Of a stretch of 64,000 nt of DNA, positions 10,825 to 20,713 are shown piece by piece; the first letter of the stretch is position 1, and each line of letters starts with the position of its first letter. Both the position numbers and the translations under genes were made by a program. The notes beneath the pieces are model-generated. The model was not told the DNA's origin, searched no databases, and worked only from the letters and a program-made list of their open reading frames with translations. The DNA comes from Adiantum capillus-veneris (lineage: Eukaryota; Streptophyta; Polypodiopsida; Polypodiales; Pteridaceae), in NCBI GenBank assembly GCA_014529385.2, contig CM043946.1, positions 16,573,077 through 16,637,076 on the forward strand, in the 5' to 3' direction.

Positions 10825-11385
10825 CAAAGAAAATGATGTGATCAATGCTTTTGTGAATTCTCTTGCACTAGGAGAAGATTTTTGTGTTGCTCATGATGTT
10901 GAAATGGCAACTAACCAAAATGAAGTTCTTCTTGATGAAATGTCCAAACATGGAAACAAATTGTGATGTATGTGAAGCAACCTATTTCACAAACGGAGGG
11001 TATGCTAAGTGAACGTTTGCTTGAGGCTATTTTGTGTGATGGGATATGTGTATCTATCCACAATTTTTTTTATGTGAAGCATGATGAGGTAATTTTACTT
11101 ATCCATGCTATTTGGAAGATTGTTGTTATGATGATGCTTGTGCATGATGATGAGATAATCATGTGGCCTTTTCTCATTGTAAGCCTAGAAGGAGATTACT
11201 TTTATCCAATGTGTTGGCCTAAAGTCAAGATGGCATCAAGTAATGAAGTTTCTCTATATTCAAATAACACGGAGCTAATGTTTTTGGATGTCAATTTTGT
11301 TGAAAGCATAGATTTACAAATTGAAGCCAAAGCTTGCAATGTTTTTGAAGAAGAATGTGAAGGATTTTTCATTGATGAATTTTGA
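10825..11385 (+). pseudogene. frameshifted continuation of the nested-element ORF
   Basis: Directly after the stop of the zinc-knuckle ORF, another frame stays open (LVDKENDVINAFVNSLALG, about 10816-10965). A third frame is then open from 10963 to 11385 (140 codons, ending IDEF). All three have the same acidic, Asp/Glu/His-rich style, so they probably derive from one long ORF broken by two indels. No domain is recognised. Confidence 0.45.
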
Positions 11386-11875
11386 TCCTTGTTTGCAAAA
11401 CAATGAAGCTTATTTGAAGTGATTGGCTCCAAGATGGAATCTACTCAATAAAGTGGATATCTTCTCATTACTTTATGGTTCTACAAGTTTGTTTTGTATG
11501 AGCTCTCATGGATGTTGATTTACTTGATGGGTTCCCAGCCCTCGCATGTTGCCAATAAATGGTGCACTTGTATTCGCATTTTTTGGTGAGAAGGCACACT
11601 ATACTCGGTTTGGTGATTGTAATGCAATATATAGCTTTAGGAAGTGTATTTGTGCATCTTAGATTAAGTTTCAGGCACTGTGCTTTGCATTTTCTAAATG
11701 CTTGGGGGGAAAAGGGCGGTATTTCTTTGTGGTGTACATGTGTACCTTGGAGTAGACTCTAGGCACTACACTTTGCAGTATGGTATTCTATGAGCACTGA
11801 GTTTTTGGATCAAGGGAATTGTGGAATTTGAGTCAGATTTTTGTGCCAAAAATCTTACCACCGGATTGTGCCAAG
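11386..11875 (+). other. 3' untranslated part of nested element
   Basis: Non-coding. It ends CCGGATTGTGCCAAG directly against the 3' LTR, which is not the polypurine tract expected for plus-strand priming. Confidence 0.5.
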
Positions 11876-12148
11876 TGTTGAACCATAAGTGTGCACTATT
11901 CCCTAGGCTAGCACTAAGGTCTAGGATAATTAAAGGGTTGCCTAGGAAGAGGCACCAAAGGGCATGGGAAAGCTATAAATATACATTGTAATCTTAAGCA
12001 TCAATATGAATGAGTAAAGATTGTGGCATTTCGTGTTTATCTATCTCCTCTCTCTCATCATCTTGCTCATGCCCTCTCTCTAACTGTCTTTTCTAACCGC
12101 CACATTCTCTCTCTCTCTCTTGATTATGCATGGGCCAAGGGGCTAACA
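11876..12148 (+). repeat. 3' LTR of nested element
   Basis: 273 bp, nearly identical to 8850-9124. It is followed at once by the target duplication AGGTT and by the resumed gypsy integrase. Confidence 0.9.
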
Positions 12149-12430
12149 AGGTTTAATGGAGAAATCATAAGGATTCTTACAAAGATGACAAGACATAAAG
12201 TGAAGACTTGGGATTTAGAGCTACCTTGTGCTCTATGGGCTTACAAGACTACCATCAAATCAAGTACTAGTTTCTCTCCCTTTCGTCTAGTTTTTGGCAG
12301 AGAGGCTTTACTTCTTATTGAGGTGGAGATACCAGATTTGGAGCTGATAGTAAAGCTTGAAGATGAGCCTAATGATGCACTCAAGGGGAGGCTTCTATAT
12401 TTGCAATGTGTACAATTAGACAAGTTGATA
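12149..12430 (+). pseudogene. gypsy integrase, 3' portion
   Basis: After the nested element the frame resumes as RFNGEIIRILTKM, with the conserved integrase Glu region, then WDLELPCALWAYKTTIKSS and SPFRLVFGREALLLIE. These are typical of the end of a gypsy integrase core. The frame remains open to about 12430, where copia sequence starts. The long frame beginning in the LTR at 12023 is therefore a chimera, not a gene. Confidence 0.8.
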
Positions 12431-12442
12431 TCTTTTGAGGCT

Positions 12443-12668
12443 ACCCATGGTTCTTCTACGAGTGGTAAATCACCTGTTCCTAATGCTTCTGCTGGCATTA
12501 ATTGTCTGGGAATTTTGGTGATAAGAAAAAAAACAAGATGCATTGCCATTATTGTAAAGCTAATGGTCAAAAGAGGCTAAGAAGAAAGAGGTTGGATCAA
12601 CTACAAGGTCCAATACAAGTGCAACTATTGTGGAGTTTTTTGTGAAGGAGATTGTGATGTTGATGTAG
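12443..12668 (+). pseudogene. copia gag end with truncated zinc knuckle
   Basis: It corresponds to the region just before protease in copy 2 (HGSSTSGKS...). The knuckle starts CHYCKANG but is then deleted, whereas copy 2 has a complete CX2CX4HX4C at 31492-31533. Confidence 0.65.
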
Positions 12669-13220
12669 ATGCAAAGTGGGCTTTTAGTGCAGAGTGTACT
12701 TGTGATCTTGTTGTCCATGATGCATGCATTTGCTGCAGATTCACATGTGTGGTATTTTGACAGTGGTGCTACAAAGCACATTACCTCACATTATGATTTG
12801 TTTACCTCTCATGAGTCTGTCCCTCATGGGAATTCAGTAAGTTGTGCCAACAATGCCTCTTATCCGATTCAAGGAGTTGGAAAGATTGTGCTTACTGCTG
12901 TAAATGGTAGCTCTTTCACACTTTTTGATGCATTGTATGTACCTAATATCAAGAAGAATCTTTTGTTTGTATCTGCACTTGTTAGACTTGGTCTTATAGT
13001 CAAATTTGTGGATGACAGATGTACAGTACATGATCTCAGTTTTGGTGATAAGATTGTTGCATTTGGCATCTTATGCCAAGGGCTATATAAGCTCACTTTG
13101 TATGACAAGTGTGGGCAAAATTTTGCAAATGATGTTGTAGACTCAAAGGCTGTTTCAGATGAAACACTTTGGCATGCACATTTTGGGCATCTGAATTTTT
13201 CCAATTTGTTGCATTTGTAG
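12669..13220 (+). pseudogene. copia protease and GAG-pre-integrase region
   Basis: This 183-codon open frame has the copia protease signature WYFDSGATKHIT (catalytic DSG at residues 31-33). It is followed by the usual YVPNIKKNLLFVS and ends with LWHAHFGHLNFSNLL, the GAG-pre-integrase motif. A TAG at 13218-13220 interrupts it just before the integrase. The start ATG at 12669 is simply the first in the frame; the natural polyprotein would begin in the lost gag. Confidence 0.8.
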
Positions 13221-13221
13221 A

Positions 13222-14096
13222 AATTTGATATGGTTGCTTCTCTTGCCGCCTCTTAAAGCACTTGTCAACATGTTTGTGAAAGCTGTATTTTGGGTAAGAT
13301 GCTCGTAAGATGAAGTATTCAAAGTTTCCAAAGGATGGTTCAATGGGCCACATGCAGGTTGTAGCCTGTGCATAGTGATATTTGTGGGCCCATGCAAATA
13401 CTGTCCTTGTGCAATTACCTTTACTTTGTGGCTTTTATTGATGATTACTCTAGGCATGCATGGGTGTATCCACTTAAAGCAAAGTCCAAAGTGTTTATGT
13501 GCTTCAAACAATTTTTGGCTATGGCTGAAATGTCTCGAAATGTACTATGGGCACCCTCCGTTCAAATCGAGGGGGGGAGTATATGTTTCATGAATATAAT
13601 GCATTTTTGTCTAGTCGTCGGATAAACCACCAATGTACAATGCCTTATACGCCTCAACAAAATGGTATTGTTGAGAGAAAAAACATGTCACTTACAAAAA
13701 TGGCACGATGTATGGTCAAAAGTCAAGCTTTTCCGCATTTGTTTTGGCTTGAGGCCATCATGTGTGCCACTTAATACTTAATAGATGTCCTACAAAAGCT
13801 TTGCAGTCTATGACACCTTATGAAGCATGCTATGATAGAAAGCCTTCTATTGAGCACATGCGCTTTTTTGGTTGCTTGGTTTATGCGTTTTGCCACAAAC
13901 ACAATGCAACAAATTGGATAATAAGGCTGTCAATGCATTTTTGTTGGTTATAGTGCGTGACAGTAAATTGGATGCACCTATGTCTAGTCCTACTCGTTCA
14001 ATTTTGCGCCATGCATCTTATGCATCACATTGTTATGCTTTGGCTGTGTCTAGCTTATGTGTTGTTGAGGAACCTCTGTCTTTTGATGAAGCATAG
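13222..14096 (+). pseudogene. copia integrase, frameshifted
   Basis: The piece 13368-13625 has HSDICGP (first Asp) and FIDDYSRHAWVYPLKAKS. An overlapping frame, 13547-13774, has GTLRSNRGGEY, where the second catalytic Asp is replaced by Asn, then YTPQQNGIVERKN with the catalytic Glu. A third frame, 13762-13953, continues with LNRCPTKALQS. The frameshift between NVLWAPSV and GTLRS is also present in copy 2, so it is ancestral to both. Confidence 0.8.
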
Positions 14097-14099
14097 AAT

Positions 14100-14870
14100 T
14101 CATAAAATTGGATGGCTGCTATGCAATCAAAAATATGATGCACTTATAGAAAATGACACGTGGACTTTATGTGATTTCCCTCCTGGCAAAAAGGCCATTG
14201 GTACAAAGTGGGTTGATAAGTTGAAACGCAAGCCAGACGATGAGATTGATTGCTATAGGTCTTGAATTGTTGCAAAGGGTTACGCAAAACAAAAAGGCAT
14301 AGATTATGAAGAGACTTTTGCTCCCACTTGTTGTATGACTACTGTGCATTTTCCATGTGCATTGGCAGCTCATTTTGGTCAATGGGATGTACATCAGTCA
14401 GACATTGTTACTGCTTTCTTGAATAGTGACATATTTGAGGAATTTATGTAAGCAACCTAGCGGTTTTGTCAAGAAAGGATAAGAGGATAAATTGTAAAGA
14501 TGTGAGAAATCTTTGTATGAGTTGAAGCAATCTCCTATTGCTTGTTATGAGAAAGCTGATACTCATTTGATCAAAGGAGGCTTTCGTAATAGTCAAACAA
14601 AAATCACATTGTATGTAAAGCGTGAGGGTGATGTACTTCTCATTGTCGTTCTCTATGTAGATGATTTGATGATTATTGGACCAAATGAGAGACATAGCAT
14701 TGAATTTAAGGCTGATTTGAATGCTACTTTCAAGGTGAAAGATTTGGGGTATTGCATCATTACTTGGGCATACGATTTACGTAGTGTGATGGTGGTGTTG
14801 CCTTGTGTCAGACAAGTTACATAAAGATATTGCTATGTAAGTTTGGACTTGAGGATTGCAAACCTATTGT
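14100..14870 (+). pseudogene. copia reverse transcriptase, broken
   Basis: RVT_2-type pieces are present: WTLCDFPPGKKAIGTKWVDKLK, AKGYAKQKGIDYEETFAP, then after several stops ELKQSP and VVLYVDDLMIIG (frame 14513-14824). The catalytic YVDD box is intact. The end of the domain is lost: RT sequence around DCKPIV (near 14855) is followed directly by the RNase H. Confidence 0.8.
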
Positions 14871-15166
14871 GTGTATCGCTCAAACGCCTTATGGCTGATT
14901 TGGGTGTTGGACCTGACACTGCCAACACCATATACACTGACAGTCAGAGCGCATTGGCACTTGCGACGAACCCATTTTTTCATACTCGCACAAATCACAT
15001 TGATGTGCATTACCACTATGCCAAGGAGAGGCTCTCAACAAGAGAGATCAGCTTGGCTTACGTGCCAACACATGACAACCTTGCATATCTTTTCACAAAA
15101 GCATTATCTCATGAGAAGTTCGAAGCTTTCCGCAAAGCTTTGGGCTTACTCCCCTTTGTGGACTGA
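14871..15166 (+). pseudogene. copia RNase H, N-terminally deleted
   Basis: The open frame 14843-15166 encodes IYTDSQSALALATNP and HIDVHYHYAKERLS..., ending TKALSHEKFEAF. This is the C-terminal half of a copia RNase H. Comparison with 27892-28422 shows that the N-terminal half, including the first catalytic residues, is missing. Confidence 0.8.
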
Positions 15167-15238
15167 TCATGTTCTCAGAGCATGGCACTTCCCTATATGT
15201 GCCAACTCTCATTCACCGCATCACTCCCAGGGGGAATT

Positions 15239-15317
15239 TGTTACCACATACATGCAGTGGTGATGTGTGTGAACACACTTAGGATTGTCGTGGCATTTTT
15301 TTCTCCGCTAGGAGGTT

Positions 15318-15350
<33 letters not shown>

Positions 15351-15485
15351 TATTGTATATACGCCCATCATTCTAGGGCTATCTATCTTTCGATAGCACA
15401 CTAAGTAATACACTCTCTGTTGTGTGCCTTGAGCTTCCTTCGTCTTCTCCAAGCTGTGTGTTTTCCTGCAACCCTAATTCCAACA
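15239..15485 (+). repeat. 3' LTR of copia copy 1
   Basis: 247 bp from TGTTACCACATACATG to CCTAATTCCAACA, preceded by a purine tract (CCCAGGGGGAATT). It matches the LTR of copy 2 (shared GTGTGTGAACACACTTA, GTATATACGCCCATCATT and CTTCTCCAAGCT). A run of 29 C residues (15318-15346) replaces a short TTTTTCCCCC string in copy 2. No target duplication can be tested because the 5' LTR is lost. Confidence 0.85.
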
Positions 15486-16650
15486 GCCACTAAACAGTGA
15501 AGGCAGTCAAAATGTAAAAGAAGCCACCACACCACCTCTAAAAGCCTCAAAAGGATGAAAACATGAACATCCTTAGAGCTTTATTTGTCAAATTATAAAT
15601 GTGTGTGTAAAAGTTACCCTAGTTGAAAAATACATTTAGGGGGAGAATTTCAAGGTTCAAATACCATCTCAATGAACTCATGTACTAAGTGTCCCTCTTT
15701 TTCTTTTCATTTTTTCACACAATATAAGATAAGTTCCTGCATACAAGGAACATTTATTATCAACCACTAACTGTTTTTTTGAAGATTTTGCAACTATAGT
15801 TCTATTTTTCCAGGAATTAAGCTGAAACTATCGTGACATAACAAGCTAACAAGCTAGCGGCTCCTCACTCATCGTTTGGTTGCTTGGAATGCCATTATTT
15901 ATCTCCCTCAAAAAATATTCACGTCGCTAGAAAGGGAATGTTGAAGGCATCAGTATACGACAGATTTGCATAGGCTCAAGTTGGACCCTAGCTAGCAAAC
16001 CATGTGGAGTGTTCGCACTGGCCATGGTTGAGAGGAAACATTGAACGAGTGCCTACGATTTCCCACCCTAGCAAAAACGTGAGATTTGCAATTTCAAATC
16101 CTCATTTATTGGTGACACAAGCAGGAGCCTACCTTGGCCTTGGAGTTGGGTTGCATACTCTTTTGAAAATCAAACTTTGAATTTTTCAACCCACTATCAA
16201 TTGGCTACTAGTTCCATCCATGCGATGGGTCTCTCTTCATACGAACGCTCACCCTCTCACCAATAGTGTTCGCGGATGGGGAATTGAGGACGGTGGTGGC
16301 ACTGGGCCACGTGTGGATGCCCTCATAGTTTGGCATTTAAAAAAATCATATTCCTTTGAAAGCATGATTGCGCTTACACCCTTGTCTCCTCATAAGTTTC
16401 CACCATATTTTTGTTTTGGTAGCAAATCGCACATATCCCGTGCGAGATGATACAAATGTCTGTGAGTGCTACCAAGACTTTGCCACTATCCTCATTAATG
16501 GCCACTATCTTTTAGAGGCAATCAAAATCTTTGAAAAAAAAATCCTATTTGTAGCCAACCAATAAGAAAAGACATCTCTATAGACTATGGCCTTTGCCAG
16601 TTGGGCAAGCCAAAAAGCAACTTTGGTGTTTGTCTAGGGTTGATGAGTGC

Positions 16651-16654
<4 letters not shown>

Positions 16655-16700
<46 letters not shown>

Positions 16701-16709
16701 GGGAGTCTT

Positions 16710-16754
<45 letters not shown>
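16655..16754. repeat. (GA)n microsatellite pair
   Basis: Two GA runs (16655-16696 and 16711-16754) are separated by a short unique string. In copy B the corresponding site has only one short GA run (19346-19366), so the array changed length after duplication. Confidence 0.9.
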
Positions 16755-16756
<2 letters not shown>

Positions 16757-16989
16757 TGCAAGGTGACACATTGACTTCATGATGTCATCGAGCTTTAATT
16801 TTCAACTTATTTTCTTCTCAATGAGCAGTTTTCTCCTTTATTTCTAATCCAACAACCCCAAGGGGTGCATATTTGAGATAGAAAGAAAGTGCAGGGGAGA
16901 AAGTGAAAAGAGAAAAGGTAGAGAAAGATTCTCAGAAGGCGATGAGAGAGTGATGGCACTATAGTTTATGCCCCTCTAAAACACTCCAT

Positions 16990-17203
16990 CGTAGGGAAAC
17001 ACGATGGAAAATTCACTATGGCCTACAAAAAGCTACTGGCTCTACTTTCTCTTTCCATTACACAGAATCTCCCCAAGATGCTTTAGCATCTCCAATCAAC
17101 CCACGATTTAAAACCATTGCTAATGGACATGATTTGACCTCAGCACGTAGGAGAACAAAGACTCAAGCTTAACCACTAAGCTATACGTCTGTGCCGCCCT
17201 ATG
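16990..17203 (-). mobile_element. tRNA-derived SINE (minus strand)
   Basis: On the minus strand the head reads GGGCGGCACAGACG, then TAGCTTAGTGGTTA at 17183-17170, a polymerase III A-box. GGTCAAATC at 17139-17131 is close to the B-box consensus. Box spacing is about 31 bp, as in tRNA-like promoters. The block is absent from the otherwise matching copy B of the segmental duplication, supporting an insertion. The tail boundary and any target duplication are uncertain. Confidence 0.6.
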
Positions 17204-17220
17204 GTTTCCCCTTAAGCATT

Positions 17221-17340
17221 TAAAAAAAACAACCCCCCCCCCCCCAACCCTAACCCCGTACCCTTTCTCCTTTACCTTTCTTTTCCCCACCCTTCCCTTT
17301 TCCTTCCCCCCCTCCCCCCCCCTCCCCCAAAAAAAACCAA
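17221..17340. repeat. C-rich low-complexity tract
   Basis: Runs of C and CT with flanking A runs. It contains a single AACCCTAACCCC string that resembles plant telomere repeats but is not tandem. Confidence 0.8.
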
Positions 17341-18425
17341 AAACTAATTAATTAATAAATTTGTGAAAACAACGTTTTGGCTCCCTATTTGAAAAGATTT
17401 TGATAACAAAGGATTCTTTGCAAGAGGAAAGAATAAAAAGTGACACTCTTATTTGAAAACATGCCGCACAACAATCTACTTTTTAGTTTAGAATATATTA
17501 CAAAAGCATAGAAAATAATGTTTGACACAATACTTAATGCTCCTCTTTAAAGAGACTTGCATAAACGTCAACACCCTCTCACAAGTGCCTAAAAGAATAA
17601 ACAACCAAAGCAAGATGTGCCATCATTGGTCCGCATGGAGAGATGTTTATTGAGAGAGAGTGAGAAAGTGCTAGAGAAGAAGTGAAAAGAGAAAAGGGAG
17701 GGAAAGATTCTAATAATATAGAAGAAGAGAGAGAGAGAGAGAGAGAGAGAGACCTACTTTGGGGAGTGTTTGAAAATAGTCCAATGCTCTAGACCAAGAG
17801 GTGGTTAGTCGTGAGAGACCTACTTTAGGTCCCCTCTTGAACAGTCCATTATGGGGAAAAGGTTGTGCGCAATAGTGCTTTTTGCCATGTGGCAATAGGT
17901 ATAGGAAGCTTAATCCAATGGGACTTCAAGAGTCCCCTAAGACCTTACTATTATGACATGGATCAAATCATCAATCACGTCAAATAGCACGTGAAGGGCC
18001 TATCCCGAGGAAGAGATTAGCATTAGTGAGATAAACAAGACTTACAAGATGATGTTGCTTCTTAGGTGCTGCCATCTTGTAATAGATGAGTTGTGTGTTT
18101 TGAGCTTCTTTCGTCTTCTCCAAGCTATGTGTGTTTTTCTGCAACCCTAATTCCACCATCCACTAAATAGTGAAGGCATTCAAAATATAAAAGAAACCAC
18201 CACACCACCTCTAAAAGCCTCAAAACGATGGAAACATGAACATCCTTAGAGCTTTATTTGTCAAATTATAAATGTGTCTGTAAAAGTTATCCTAGTTGAA
18301 AAATACATTTTAAGGGAGAATTTCAAGGTTCAAATACCATCTCAATGAACTCATGTACTAAGTGTCCCTATTTTCCTTTTCGTTTTTTCATACAATATAA
18401 GATAAGTTCCTATATACAACAAGCA

Positions 18426-18575
18426 TTTATTTTCAACCTATAATTGTTTTTTTTTTCAAGGTTCTGCAACTATAGTTCCTTTTTTTCTTAGGAATTAAGC
18501 TTTATTTTCAACCTATAATTGTTTTTTTTTTCAAGGTTCTGCAACTATAGTTCCATTTTTTCTTAGGAATTAAGC
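18426..18575. repeat. 75-bp direct tandem duplication
   Basis: TTTATTTTCAACCTATAATTG starts the unit at 18426 and again at 18501. Copy A of the segmental duplication has only one version, so this arose afterwards in copy B. Confidence 0.9.
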
Positions 18576-20089
18576 TGAAACTATCACGACATAGCAAGCT
18601 AACAAGCTAGCGGCTCTTCACTCATCGTTTGGTTGCTTGGCATGCCATTATTTATCTCTTGCAAAAAAAAAAAATCACGTTGCTAGAAAGGGAAGGTTGA
18701 AGGCATCACTATAAGACAGATTTGCGTGGGCTCGAGTTGGACCCTAGCTTATAGCAAACCATGTGGAGTGTTCGCACGGGCCATGGTTGACAATCAACAT
18801 TGAACAAGGGCCTACGATTTCCCACCCTACCAACAATGTGAGAGTTGCAATTTCAAATCCTCGTTTACTAGTTCAACCCACTATCAATTGGCTACTAGTT
18901 CCATCCATGTGGTGGGTCTTTCTTCATGCGAACACTCACCCTCTCACCGGTAGTGTTCGCAACGGCTGGGGAATTGAGGACAGTGGTGGCACCGGGCCTG
19001 TGCGGATGCCCTCATAGTTTGGCATTAAAAAGAACCCTATTCCTTTGAAAGCATGATTGCGCTTACACCCTTGTCTCCTCATAAGTGTCCACCAAATTAT
19101 TTTTTCTGGTAGCAAATTGCACATATCCCGTGAGAGACGATACAAATGTCCGTGAGCTGTACCAAGACTTTGCCACTATCCTCATAAATGCCCACTATCT
19201 TTTAGAGCCAATCAAAACTTTCAAATCTTTTGGGGAAAAAATCCTATTTGTAGCCAGCCAATAAGAAAAGACATCTGTATAGACTATGGCCTTTGCAGGT
19301 TGGGCAGGCCAAAAAGCAACTTTGATGTTTGTCTAGGGTTGATGTGAGAGAGAGAGAGAGAGAGAGGGAGGGAGGAAGGGAGTGTACAAGGTGACACATT
19401 GACTTCATGATGTCATCCAGCTTTAACTTTCAACTTCTTTTCTTCTCAATGAGCAGTTTTCTCCTTTATTTCTAGTAGAACAACCTTAAATGGCTATAAG
19501 GGGTGCATATTTGAGATAGAAAGAAAGTGCTGGGGAGAAAGTGAAAAGAGGAAAGGTAGAGAAAGATTCTCATAAGATGATGGGAGAGTGATGGCCCTAT
19601 AGTTTATGCCCCTCTAAAACACTCCATCATAGGGAAAAAAGTTGTTAACTGTAGTGGATTGATTATGTGCTTGCATTTGAGTGAATTGGTGCTTATAATT
19701 GAGAAAACAGTCAAAGCAAGATGTGCAATCATTGGTCCGCGTGGAGAGATGTTTATTGAGAGAGAGAGAGAGAGTGAGAAAGTGCTAGAGAAAAAGTGAA
19801 AAGAGAAAAGGGCGAGAAAGATTCTAATAAGATGACGAGAGAGAGAGAGAGAGGCACCCCTCTTGAACAGTCCATTATGCAGAAAAGATTGTGTGCCATA
19901 TACAAAATAAGTTTTGGACAAATTCTCATAACAATTTGACTTACCACATTATCTTTCTTACTATATACTAAAGGACGTTGAACACCCTAAAAATAGAGAG
20001 CTTTATATGGTTGACACATGGCGGTAGCTTTTCACTGAGAGAGAGAGAGAGAGACCCTTTTTCGTCCGTAGGATGGGTGTTGCACTCGT

Positions 20090-20221
20090 GAGCTTCTATG
20101 AGAGAGGTGCCGCATACCTAGTTAGCTGCGATTGGCGGACAATCGACCCGGTTGGAGGGTCGGCATCCGTTGCCCCCAATGGTAGCTAGCTAGGTATGTT
20201 GAGCCTCCCGAGCGGAAGCTC
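20090..20221. repeat. foldback (inverted repeat), 46-bp arms
   Basis: The left arm GAGCTTC...CATACCTAGTTAGCT...ATTGG (20090-20135) pairs with 20176-20221 at about 33 of 46 positions, symmetric around 20155. The loop is GC rich. It is present only in copy B of the segmental duplication. It could be a small foldback transposon or a small-RNA hairpin. Confidence 0.6.
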
Positions 20222-20665
20222 ATGATGTTACGCACTATATGAAAAACAGTGAGAAAAACATATTCCTATAGGAGAAAATTTCTAAATCTTCTTGTGATAG
20301 TGCTTTTTGCCATGTGGCAATAGATACAGGAAGCTTAATCCAATGGGACTTCAAAGAGCTTACTATTATGACGTGGATAAAATAATCAATCACGTCAAAT
20401 AGCACGTGAATCGTGAGGAAGAGATTGGCGTTAGTGATAAACAAGATTTACAAGATGACGTTGCTTCTAAGGTGCTGGCCAGCTTGGAGTAGATGAGGTG
20501 TGCCATCGTTGGGTCCTCCTCCTCCTCCACGCTCAACACAAAATGACAAGCTTGGTTTTTGACTAAAGAAGATACAAGCCGTGACACATGGAGGTTCATG
20601 GGAGAGAACCTTCCAAGTCGGCAAGGAGGTATACGTGGCAGAAGGCCAAACGAGGGGAGGTTGCC

Positions 20666-20673
20666 TATATAAA
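20666..20673 (+). promoter_or_regulatory. TATA box of the serine-rich gene
   Basis: TATATAAA in the context GCCTATATAAAC, a good plant TATA box, lies 41 bp upstream of the chosen ATG at 20714. An ACGTGGC (G-box/ABRE-like core) lies about 35 bp further upstream, near 20633. Confidence 0.55.
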
Positions 20674-20713
20674 CACGATTGCTAAGGTAGCTATGATACG
20701 AAAGTTGTACAAC

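Larger units (their letters stand above)
8850..12148 (+). mobile_element. nested non-autonomous LTR element (LARD-like), 3.3 kb
   Basis: Flanking LTRs (8850-9124 and 11876-12148) begin TGTTGAACC and end GGGGCTAACA. The target site AGGTT is duplicated exactly at 8845-8849 and 12149-12153. The host site is the catalytic core of the older gypsy integrase. The internal region lacks protease, reverse transcriptase, RNase H and integrase, but carries an ORF with a retroviral-type zinc knuckle. No standard tRNA-Met primer site follows the 5' LTR (internal DNA starts CATTGCGATC). No clear polypurine tract precedes the 3' LTR. Confidence 0.9.
5844..12430 (+). mobile_element. dead Ty3/gypsy (Tat-like) element, interrupted
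   Basis: Pol domains occur in the order reverse transcriptase, RNase H, second RNase H, integrase zinc-binding domain, integrase core. Two RNase H domains in tandem before the integrase are characteristic of the plant Tat clade of Ty3/gypsy elements. The element has many stops, two internal tandem duplications, and a nested LTR element at 8850-12148. Its LTRs are not identifiable. The right end is cut near 12430, where copia sequence begins. Confidence 0.8.
12443..15485 (+). mobile_element. 5'-truncated Ty1/copia element (copy 1)
   Basis: Domain order is zinc-knuckle remnant, protease, integrase, reverse transcriptase, RNase H, 3' LTR, which is the copia order (integrase before RT). It belongs to the same family as the minus-strand element at 27.9-33.0 kb. 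The 5' LTR, primer site and most of gag are missing; the element abuts gypsy sequence near 12430-12443. About 0.5 kb between RT and RNase H is deleted relative to copy 2. Confidence 0.85.
15420..18090. repeat. segmental tandem duplication, copy A
   Basis: Collinear with 18091-20497. Both copies begin inside the 3' end of the copia LTR (CTTCTCCAAGCT.TGTGT..TTCCTGCAACCCTAATTCCA). Both share blocks such as AACATCCTTAGAGCTTTATT, the GTTCGC.GGATGGGGAATTGAGGAC block and AAGTGAAAAGAGAAAAGG, ending AGGTGCTG..ATAGATGAG. Copy A alone has an insertion of about 0.6 kb with a SINE (about 16990-17590). No protein-coding gene is evident; short frames at 16220-16450 are not conserved in copy B. Confidence 0.85.
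18091..20497. repeat. segmental tandem duplication, copy B
   Basis: Collinear with 15420-18090 at a period of about 2671 bp near the start. It lacks the SINE-bearing insert of copy A. It carries its own insert (about 19885-20300) that includes a foldback at 20090-20221. The presence of the copia LTR end in both copies suggests that the duplication happened after the copia insertion. Confidence 0.85.

Noticed and set aside
12023-12580. 185-codon open frame
   Set aside because: A chimera of the nested element's LTR, the gypsy integrase end and copia sequence, joined by insertion and deletion.
17246-17257. Telomere-like AACCCTAACCCC
   Set aside because: Only one and a half units within a C-rich tract; no tandem array.
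16220-19017. Frames at 16220-16450 and 18763-19017 in the two segmental copies as a duplicated gene
   Set aside because: The shared block (GGGAATTGAGGAC region) is not kept in one consistent open frame between the copies.
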